Assembly (NCBI GenBank): GCA_021792885.1
Contig: JAJYTV010000087.1
Location: 1 to 7,140 of the forward strand
From: Bacillota bacterium
Lineage (GTDB): Bacteria; Bacillota; Sulfobacillia; JAJZYS01; JAJYTV01
DNA length: 7,140 nucleotides
Direction: 5' to 3'
Positions 1-4,705 of the stretch are shown piece by piece; position 1 is the first letter of the stretch; every line of letters starts with the position of its first letter. The notes under the pieces were generated by a model. The model did not search any database and had not been told where the DNA came from. It saw only the letters and a list, made by a program, of their open reading frames with translations. Both the position numbers and the translations under genes were made by a program.

Positions 1-717
1 GTCGCGCGCCCGCTGCGTCGCGCCAACCTCGGGCTCGGACGCGACGAGTGCGCCGGCCCTGCGCGAGAGCACACTCAGGCGGCGGCTAAGGTCCCTCAGG
101 AGCAGCCAGCCCAGCAGCAAAGTGAGTCCGATGCCCACGACGACGGTCATGCTGAGTAGCCATGCATCGGCGCTCTGCACCCAAGCATCGCGCGCATCGG
201 CGAGCCCGATGGCATCATCTTCTGCGGCGATGATCGCATCGAGGTTGGACACGGCGAATGCGAGCGGGGCTCCTTCCGCCGCATTGAAGCGCGCCAGGCT
301 GAAGTGGCCCGCGCTGAGTGTCGCCGTCGCTGCCGACAGTGCGGTTGCCGCCGTATGGACTTCTTGCGCCTCACGACGCGCGGATGGATCAAGATGCGGC
401 GCCTGCGAGAGACGAGCGCTGCGGCGCAGCGCCGACGCAAAGTCGCGCGCGAGGGCACTCCGCGCGTCTGTCCCACCCACCGCGGCGTAACGCAAGGCTG
501 CGCCCTCGCCGCGCTGGAGTGCCATCGCGGTCTCTTCCGCCATTTGGCGCACGGAGACGGCGTCCTGGATCGCGCGCACCGCAGCGCGTTCGTCGCCCTG
601 CAGCTGCAGCATGCCGATGCCGGATGCGGCGATCGCGATGATCGGGACCGCCAGCGCGACCAGCATGCGACGACGGATCCGGTCGCTAGCAATATGCGGG
701 AGTCGCCAAACGCCCAC
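1..717 (-). CDS. Membrane sensor protein, N-terminal part (two TM segments plus HAMP-like start); 3' end outside window
   Basis: The frame is open from a GTG at 717 to the window edge, about 239 codons, so the C-terminal output domain is missing. I chose the GTG because GAGG lies 9 bases upstream; an in-frame stop lies a short way further up, and the only nearby ATG (666) has no ribosome site. Seen: an Arg-rich N-terminus (RIRRRM, residues 13-18), a hydrophobic segment at about 18-39, a helical, mostly Ala/Arg/Glu-rich region at 40-185, a second hydrophobic segment at about 187-207, then RDLSRRLSVLSRRAGAL, which looks like the first helix of a HAMP linker. This layout is typical of inner-membrane histidine kinases, diguanylate cyclases/phosphodiesterases and chemoreceptors, with the middle region outside the cytoplasm. 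Which output it has cannot be told here. It lies downstream of the riboswitch operon but is separated from it by a hairpin and about 140 bases, so it is probably its own unit. AT-ending codons are more frequent than in the beta-oxidation genes. Confidence 0.8.
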   Translation of the reverse strand, partial: MGVWRLPHIASDRIRRRMLVALAVPIIAIAASGIGMLQLQGDERAAVRAIQDAVSVRQMAEETAMALQRGEGAALRYAAVGGTDARSALARDFASALRRSARLSQAPHLDPSARREAQEVHTAATALSAATATLSAGHFSLARFNAAEGAPLAFAVSNLDAIIAAEDDAIGLADARDAWVQSADAWLLSMTVVVGIGLTLLLGWLLLRDLSRRLSVLSRRAGALVASEPEVGATQRARD

Positions 718-826
718 GATAGATCGCCTCGATTCCAGCCCTGGGACTATCCTAATTCAGCCAGTCCAGAATCGGAAGGGTGGCGCCCCCTGGCGGCCGA
801 GGAAGCCGCACCCTGCCCGTGCAGAG

Positions 827-861
827 CGACGGGGGCCGCCGCAGCGCGGCAGCCCCCGTCG
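827..861 (-). terminator. Long GC stem-loop after the small secreted-protein gene
   Basis: An inverted repeat with arms at 827-842 and 846-861 gives about 16 pairs with one mismatch (837/851) and a 3-base loop. The outer arm reads CGACGGGGGC and its complement. It starts about 12 bases after the stop codon of the 69-residue ORF. No T-run follows on the minus strand, so it is not a textbook intrinsic terminator. It may act as a terminator, a transcript 3'-end stabiliser, or with Rho. Confidence 0.55.
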
Positions 862-873
862 AACGGGATCTCC

Positions 874-1083
874 TCAGATGCGGGGCCGCCCGTAGTTGAC
901 GCCGTCGTGCGTCAGCTTCATCGCGGTGCCGGTCGGGGACCTGTGGGCAATCCCCTGCGCGCTCCCCGTGTTCGACCACGAGATGCCGGTGCTCCCTCCG
1001 ACGTGGTTCGCCGACGCGATCGCCGGCGCGGCAAGTCCGAACAAGGTCACGAGGGCCGCAACGGCCAGGATCCTTCTCTGCAT
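874..1083 (-). CDS. Small exported protein (69 aa, signal peptide, unknown function)
   Basis: I do not recognise this protein. The start is an ATG at 1083 with GGAGG 8 bases upstream; that ribosome site sits just after the stop of the preceding gene, leaving 13 bases between the two genes, so they are almost certainly co-transcribed. Seen: a classic Sec signal peptide with Arg at positions 3 and 4, a hydrophobic core at about 5-20 and an A-S-A motif ending at residue 25, so a predicted mature chain of 44 residues beginning NHVGGSTGISW. The mature part is rich in Gly, Ser and Thr, has no cysteine and ends in GRPRI. No lipobox is present, so it is probably soluble in the periplasm or exported. 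A longer in-frame version reaching back to 1251 would run through the upstream gene and is unlikely. By its position it should be under the same cyclic di-GMP riboswitch. Possible roles are a signalling peptide, a small envelope or matrix component, or a partner of the neighbouring repeat protein; none is shown by sequence. Confidence 0.72.
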   Translation of the reverse strand: MQRRILAVAALVTLFGLAAPAIASANHVGGSTGISWSNTGSAQGIAHRSPTGTAMKLTHDGVNYGRPRI

Positions 1084-1096
1084 CCCATCCGCCTCC

Positions 1097-2392
1097 TCAC
1101 GCTGCGTGCAGCACCCGCAGGCGCTCGACCACATCGCGGTCGAACAGGCTGCCGGCCTGCCGCTCCATCTGCTGCAGGACATCCGCGTAGGGCTGCTGGG
1201 CGACGCCTGACGCATACTCGCGCAGAACGCGGTACACGCGGGCTTCGGCACTCGCCGCGCCGGGCAGCTCCTCCGCGAGGCGCAGGAGCTGTCTTGCGCG
1301 CTGGTCGAGCGCGCCGAACGCCGCCGCCTGCTCCACGAGGGTCACGTTCGCGCCGGGATCGAGCCGCCCGCCGATCGCGTGGGCGTAGCCGGCGATCTCC
1401 GAGAGCGGCGAGAGGCAGAAGAGCGCCTTGCGCGCGACGCCCAGGTCCACGAGCCGCTCGAGCACGTCGAGCGCCCGCGGCGGCGTGCGGGAGAGGCCCT
1501 CCACCACCGCGATCGGCGCGCGGGCCGCTGCGGCACCCGCCTGTCCCTCTTCGATCCGGCCGTTGGCGAACAGCACGTCGACGCCTTGCGACGCGAGCTT
1601 CTCCCCGGTGTCGAGCTGCCCGCTGGCCCTTGCCAGCTGGCCCCCGACCAGCAGCAGCCGGCCGAGCTCGAGGCCGTCGAGCGCCGAGGGAGATTCCAGG
1701 AGGTGCGACACGGAGAGATCGAGCCAGCTCGCCGCCTCGAGTCCGCTGCCGCGGGCGATTTCGCAGCGCGCGAGTTCGGAGGCGCAGAGCAGGAGGTCCG
1801 GCGTGTCGCCGACCTGCTGGAAGGCGTCGTAGCACTCGCGCAGGAGCTGCGCCCCTTGCCGCGTGTCGCCCTGGGCAACCGCCGCGATCGCGAGCGTCTG
1901 GCCGATCACGACCCGGTTGTAGGCGTCGCCCGAAGCCAGTTCCCCCGCCTGGTGGGCGAGGAGCGCCGCGAACTTCGGGTCCCCCTCCTCCAGCGCGAGG
2001 CCGGCGAGAAGGTGCATGAACTCCCCTTGCCGGCTCGGGTCGGCGGTCTCGTCGAACTCGCGCTGCCACATCTCGCCGTGGCGTTCCGCCTCGCCGAACA
2101 CCCCGAGCAGCGACAGTGCCATCTGCAGGTTGATCGCCGCGTTCAGCCGCAGCTCGTGCCCGCGCGGCAGGGTCTCCGCCAGGTGCTCCGCCAGCAGCGC
2201 ATGCTGGTATCCCGCGAACCGGTCCCCTGCGGCGATCGACGCCGCGCAGAGTCCTCCGAGGCAGCGCACGGAGCCCTCAAGCGCCCCGGCGCGGCGGGCC
2301 TCCGCGTAAGCCGCGCGCCACTCCTGGCGCGCCGCCTCGTGCAGCCCCCGGTGAAACAGCGTGCTGGCCGTCTCGTGGCGGCCTTCCCACAC
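1097..2392 (-). CDS. Helical-repeat (TPR-like) protein with degenerate HD-GYP-like C-terminus, riboswitch-controlled
   Basis: A 431-residue soluble protein with no signal peptide or membrane segment. I chose GTG at 2392 because GGAGG lies 9 bases before it; the frame also opens at a TTG at 2419, but that has no ribosome site. Residues about 10-290 are a run of amphipathic Ala/Leu-rich helices with recurring A-x-x-x-G-D and L-A-x-x-A patterns, as in tetratricopeptide-type solenoids, which normally bind peptides or proteins. The C-terminal 110 residues differ: SEIAGYAHAIGGRL at 331-344 resembles the first helix of HD-GYP domains, and EARVYRVL (383-390), QQPY (399-402) and AG-x-x-FDRDVV (413-422) resemble their last helices. 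The metal-binding HD and the GYP motif are absent, so any such domain would be inactive. This domain reading is my inference from pattern only. It is the first gene of a two-gene unit with the exported 69-residue protein, and lies behind a cyclic di-GMP riboswitch and terminator, so expression should follow cyclic di-GMP. A regulatory or scaffold role is plausible. Confidence 0.85.
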   Translation of the reverse strand: MWEGRHETASTLFHRGLHEAARQEWRAAYAEARRAGALEGSVRCLGGLCAASIAAGDRFAGYQHALLAEHLAETLPRGHELRLNAAINLQMALSLLGVFGEAERHGEMWQREFDETADPSRQGEFMHLLAGLALEEGDPKFAALLAHQAGELASGDAYNRVVIGQTLAIAAVAQGDTRQGAQLLRECYDAFQQVGDTPDLLLCASELARCEIARGSGLEAASWLDLSVSHLLESPSALDGLELGRLLLVGGQLARASGQLDTGEKLASQGVDVLFANGRIEEGQAGAAAARAPIAVVEGLSRTPPRALDVLERLVDLGVARKALFCLSPLSEIAGYAHAIGGRLDPGANVTLVEQAAAFGALDQRARQLLRLAEELPGAASAEARVYRVLREYASGVAQQPYADVLQQMERQAGSLFDRDVVERLRVLHAA

Positions 2393-2430
2393 CCGTCCCC
2401 ACCTCCAAGGGCACTGCAAACCGCACCAGC

Positions 2431-2461
2431 AAAAAGAAAACTGTCGCCGGCAGCCTGGCGA
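2431..2461 (-). terminator. Intrinsic terminator overlapping the riboswitch 3' end (expression platform)
   Basis: On the minus strand TCGCC (2457-2461) pairs with GGCGA (2444-2448); inside it GG/CC pairs close a CTG loop with one bulged A. CAG and then a T-tract, TTTTCTTTTT (2431-2440), follow. This is the only real T-tract terminator in the window. It lies in the 5' leader about 40 bases before the GTG start, and its hairpin reuses bases of the aptamer's 3' core. Folding of the aptamer and of the terminator should therefore exclude each other. Confidence 0.72.
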
Positions 2462-2538
2462 TCTTGGCGGCGTGGCCGCTGTAGACCCATGGCTTTGCGT
2501 CGCCGGCTTTCGCCGGTTTTGCCGCTCTTTGCAGTGAC
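2440..2538 (-). ncRNA. GEMM-I (cyclic di-GMP class I) riboswitch aptamer
   Basis: Read on the minus strand, the class hallmarks appear in order. GGCAAAA (2517-2523) is followed by a 5-bp stem, CCGGC/GCCGG, closed by a GAAA tetraloop (2508-2511), then GACGCAAAGCC (2491-2501), the most conserved GEMM-I block. A second arm follows, with GGTCTAC and AAGATC flanking a 5-bp GC hairpin (2467-2479), which sits where the tetraloop receptor is expected. The 3' core is GCCAGGCTGCCGG (2447-2459). A short outer stem pairs ACTG (2532-2535) with CAGT (2440-2443). The G that distinguishes cyclic di-GMP aptamers from the A-containing cyclic GMP-AMP variants appears retained, by my hand alignment to the Vibrio Vc2 aptamer. 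There is one extra A in the GGCAAAA joint compared with the usual GGCAAA. The aptamer precedes the helical-repeat protein gene on the same strand. Confidence 0.87.
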
Positions 2539-2547
2539 GTTACTGGT

Positions 2548-2579
2548 AGTATCTTGTCATATTGGCAATCGCTTTGCAA
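2548..2579 (-). promoter_or_regulatory. Possible promoter for the riboswitch transcript
   Basis: A GATACT at 2548-2553 resembles a -10 box and would start transcription near 2541, just before the aptamer. The best -35-like element is TTGCAA at 2574-2579, but the 20-base spacing is too long for a standard housekeeping promoter. The stretch is clearly AT-richer than its surroundings. An activator-dependent or alternative-sigma promoter is possible. Confidence 0.28.
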
Positions 2580-2726
2580 GTCCTGGTTGGGTCAAGGTCC
2601 ATGACGGCTGGATGATGCACCGAGAGACGCCGCACGCGGCCGCAGCATCTTCCTGCGTCGCACGGTGCGGTGAGACCGGGCAGCCGTCCACGCAGCTCCC
2701 CGTCCCCGGCCCGCACGCCCACGCAA
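2580..2726. other. Intergenic stretch with no identified feature
   Basis: This lies between the possible promoter of the riboswitch unit and the hairpin after the enoyl-CoA hydratase gene. Both strands have short open frames (for example a 60-codon minus-strand frame from 2722), but none has a convincing ribosome site, composition or protein-like sequence. I see no RNA gene or repeat in it. It may hold upstream regulatory sites. Confidence 0.5.
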
Positions 2727-2761
2727 GCCGAAGAGGGAGGGCGAAGCCCTCCCTCTTCGGC
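2727..2761 (-). terminator. Perfect GC stem-loop ending the beta-oxidation operon
   Basis: A perfect 16-bp inverted repeat (arms 2727-2742 and 2746-2761; arm GCCGAAGAGGGAGGGC) encloses a 3-base loop. It begins 7 bases after the enoyl-CoA hydratase stop. On the minus strand it is followed by TTGCGTGG, so there is hardly any T-tract. Its place at the operon end argues for a transcription terminator or 3'-end stabiliser. Being nearly symmetric, it could also block transcription from the opposite side. Confidence 0.65.
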
Positions 2762-2768
2762 GCCTTCC

Positions 2769-3542
2769 TCAGCGCCCCTGGAACTTCGGCCGCCGCTTCT
2801 CGAACATCGCCATGATGCCCTCCGCGGCGTCCTGCGTCAGCGCGAGGCGCCCCATCGCCTCGCCTTCCAGCAGGTACCCCTCCGCCTGGTCCCGCTCGAG
2901 GCCGGCGGAGATCGCCTCCTTCGCGGCGGCGAGGGCCAGGGGCGGCTTCTCCGCGAGCCCGCGCGCCAGGTTCATCGCCTGGTCGCGCAGTTCGTCGTCC
3001 GGGTAGCTGCGCAGCACGAGCCCCGACTCCACCGCCTCCGCCGCGCGCATCTGCCGCCCGCTGTAGATCAGCTCGCGCGCGCGCTGCGCCCCGATCGCGG
3101 CCGGCAGGCGCTGCGTGCCGCCCCAGCCGGGGATGATGCCGAGGTTGATCTCCGGCTGGCCGAACTTCGCGGACTGCGCCGCGAGGCGGATGTCGGCGCA
3201 GAGCGCGAGCTCGAGCCCGCCGCCCAGGCAAAGGCCGTTCACCGCGGCGATCAGCGGTTTCGGGAAGGCCGCGATGCGCGGGTACACCTCCCGACCCAGC
3301 TGCAACAGCGCGGCCGGTCCCGTGTGCATCACCGAGCGCAGGTCCGCGCCGGCGGAGAAGAACATGCCTTCTCCCGTGAGGACGACGACGCGCACCTCGG
3401 GATCGTCCCCCAGCCGGGCGAACGCCTCGTCGAGCGCCTGCAGGAGCTCCACCGACATCGCGTTCACCGGCGGGTGGCTGATCGTGATGGTCGCGACGAA
3501 CCCCTCGCGCCGCTCGCGCAGCAGCTCGCCCTCAGTAGTCAA
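2769..3542 (-). CDS. Enoyl-CoA hydratase (crotonase family)
   Basis: Adds water across the trans-2 double bond of enoyl-CoA to give (S)-3-hydroxyacyl-CoA, the second step of the beta-oxidation spiral, in the cytoplasm. I chose TTG at 3542: GGGGAGGGG lies before it with the GGAGG core 7 bases away, and it gives 257 residues, the usual family length. The frame stays open upstream to 3731, but that part is a shadow of the previous gene. Seen: HPPVNAMS at 23-30, the oxyanion-hole region FSAGADL at 62-68, GGGLELAL at 107-114 with Glu111, and QPEINLG at 129-135 with Glu131. The two glutamates are 20 apart, as in rat mitochondrial hydratase (Glu144/Glu164), so real hydratase activity is expected rather than another crotonase reaction. 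The start overlaps the end of the preceding ORF by 11 bases, suggesting translational coupling. It is the last gene of the operon. Substrate chain length cannot be told. Confidence 0.95.
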   Translation of the reverse strand: MTTEGELLRERREGFVATITISHPPVNAMSVELLQALDEAFARLGDDPEVRVVVLTGEGMFFSAGADLRSVMHTGPAALLQLGREVYPRIAAFPKPLIAAVNGLCLGGGLELALCADIRLAAQSAKFGQPEINLGIIPGWGGTQRLPAAIGAQRARELIYSGRQMRAAEAVESGLVLRSYPDDELRDQAMNLARGLAEKPPLALAAAKEAISAGLERDQAEGYLLEGEAMGRLALTQDAAEGIMAMFEKRRPKFQGR

Positions 3543-3843
3543 GGAATCCCCTCCCCGCCTCGACGCCGGTGCGCCCGGCAGCGACGAGCGCGCGCAGCCG
3601 GTCGGGCGGGTGGAAGCGCTCTCCGCGCTCCGCCTCGAGCTGCTCGAGCCGTGCGAGCACCTTGTCGAGCCCGATCCGGTCGGCGCGCTCGAGCGGGCCC
3701 ACCGGCAGGCCGGCGCCGGCCCGCATCGCAATGTCGATCTCCCGCGCCGTCGAGACGTTCTCGTCGAGGCAGCGCACCGCCTCGAGGAAGACGGCGAGGC
3801 TGAAGCGATCGAGCAGTTCGGTCTCCTGGTCCTTCGTCATCAT
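3532..3843 (-). CDS. Stand-alone 3-hydroxyacyl-CoA dehydrogenase C-terminal domain protein (103 aa)
   Basis: A small protein made of only the helical C-terminal (3HCDH) domain, with no Rossmann NAD-binding part. It aligns by eye with the end of the upstream dehydrogenase: EIDIAMRAGAGLPVGPLERA here against EIDALIAASGLAPMGPYALA there, followed by a shared IGLD/LGLD, GERF and a G-x-GF-x-x-Y ending. In FadB/FadJ-type enzymes two such domains follow the NAD-binding domain in tandem; here the second is a separate chain. Two ATGs are adjacent (3843 and 3840). GGGAGG lies 4 bases before the first and 7 before the second, so the second may be the true start (102 residues). Ten bases separate it from the dehydrogenase stop. 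It cannot be a dehydrogenase alone. I infer that it pairs with the upstream enzyme as a structural half. It is not a frameshifted tail, since both proteins have complete domain ends and their own start signals. Confidence 0.86.
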   Translation of the reverse strand: MMTKDQETELLDRFSLAVFLEAVRCLDENVSTAREIDIAMRAGAGLPVGPLERADRIGLDKVLARLEQLEAERGERFHPPDRLRALVAAGRTGVEAGRGFLDY

Positions 3844-3853
3844 CGCGCCTCCC

Positions 3854-4705
3854 TCAGCCCGTGTAGGTGTAGAAGCCCTCGCCCGACTTCGCGCCGCGCT
3901 TGCCGTCGGCGATCAGCCCGGAGATGCGGCCGCCGAGGTCGAAGCGCTCGCCGTAGGCCTCCTTCAGTGTCTCGGAGACCTCCTGCGCGATGTCGAGGCC
4001 GAGCGCGTCGGCGAGTGCGTAGGGGCCCATCGGCGCGAGGCCGGAGGCGGCGATCAGGGCGTCGATCTCCTTCGGCCCAAGGCCGAGGTCCCGCTCCGCG
4101 CGGAACACCTCCGCGAGGCCCGCCATCAGGACGCGGTTCACGAGGAATCCCGGGCACTCGCGCACCCGCACGGCGATGCGCCGGATCCCCTCGACGAACT
4201 CCACGGCGGAGTCCACCGACTCCTCGTCGGTCTGCTCGCCGGCGATCACCTCGACGAGCTTCATCACGGAGGCCGGGAAGAAGAAGTGCATGCCGACGAG
4301 GCGCTGCGGCTTCTGCAGTTTCGCACCCACCTCGGTCACCGGCAGCGCCGAGGTGTTCGTCGCCAAGAGGGCCGTCTTCGCGACCTGCCCCTCCACCTCC
4401 GCGAGCACCGCCTGCTTCAGGGCGAGCTTCTCGGGAACCGCCTCGAGCACGAGGTCGACGTCGGCGAAACCCCTGTAGTCGGTCTGGGGCGTGACGAGGG
4501 CGATGCGGTCCTCCGCCTCGCGCTCCGAGATGCGCCCGCGCTGCACCCGGCGCGCGTAGATGTCGCGGATGTGCGCCATGCCCCGGTCGAGCTGCGCTTG
4601 ATCCACGTCCTTCAGCACGACCGGAAGGCCCGAGAGGGAGATCACCTGCGCGATCTCCGCCCCCATCGTTCCGGCGCCCAGCACCGCCGCCTTGAACACG
4701 TACAT
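3854..4705 (-). CDS. 3-hydroxyacyl-CoA dehydrogenase (NAD-dependent, monofunctional)
   Basis: Oxidises (S)-3-hydroxyacyl-CoA to 3-ketoacyl-CoA with NAD, the third step of beta-oxidation. It has 283 residues, the normal length for the monofunctional enzyme. Seen: the Rossmann nucleotide loop GAGTMG at 10-15, Asp33 at the end of the second strand (a mark of NAD preference), NTSALPV with Ser119, GMHFFFP with His140, VEVI with Glu152, and VNR with Asn190. The spacings Ser-His 21, His-Glu 12 and Glu-Asn 38 match the catalytic set of human HADH (Ser137, His158, Glu170, Asn208). The C-terminal helical domain (about 184-283) is complete, ending GEGFYTYTG. The ATG overlaps the thiolase stop by one base (TGATG), with GGAGG 10 bases upstream inside the thiolase gene. 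3-hydroxybutyryl-CoA dehydrogenase is a possible narrower role. Confidence 0.96.
   Translation of the reverse strand: MYVFKAAVLGAGTMGAEIAQVISLSGLPVVLKDVDQAQLDRGMAHIRDIYARRVQRGRISEREAEDRIALVTPQTDYRGFADVDLVLEAVPEKLALKQAVLAEVEGQVAKTALLATNTSALPVTEVGAKLQKPQRLVGMHFFFPASVMKLVEVIAGEQTDEESVDSAVEFVEGIRRIAVRVRECPGFLVNRVLMAGLAEVFRAERDLGLGPKEIDALIAASGLAPMGPYALADALGLDIAQEVSETLKEAYGERFDLGGRISGLIADGKRGAKSGEGFYTYTG

Noticed and set aside
147..692. Minus-strand 181-codon frame inside the sensor gene.
   Set aside because: Its Arg/Ser-rich translation lacks structure, while the overlapping frame from GTG 717 shows two clear membrane segments and a HAMP-like linker.
740..760. TAGGAT as a -10 box for the sensor gene.
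   Set aside because: The hexamer at the right distance upstream (TTCCGA) matches a -35 box too poorly to support a call.
304..2019. Long plus-strand open frame, and other plus-strand frames (1379-2815, 2670-3803, 3115-4494, 3569-4774, 4798-5988).
   Set aside because: They lie antisense to well-supported minus-strand genes; their translations are Arg/Ala/Pro-rich with no recognisable domain, as expected from G/C-rich third positions on the other strand.
2574..2605. Sigma-54 type promoter (GG, 10 bases, GC) upstream of the riboswitch.
   Set aside because: The GG and GC dinucleotides there are 9 rather than 10 bases apart and the flanking consensus is missing.
2540..2722. A 60-codon minus-strand frame upstream of the riboswitch.
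   Set aside because: It has no ribosome site and no protein-like pattern, and it runs across the probable promoter.
3543..3731. N-terminal extension of the enoyl-CoA hydratase.
   Set aside because: It overlaps the coding frame of the small dehydrogenase-domain gene, has low-complexity Ser/Arg sequence, and the TTG at 3542 has a strong ribosome site and gives the normal family length.
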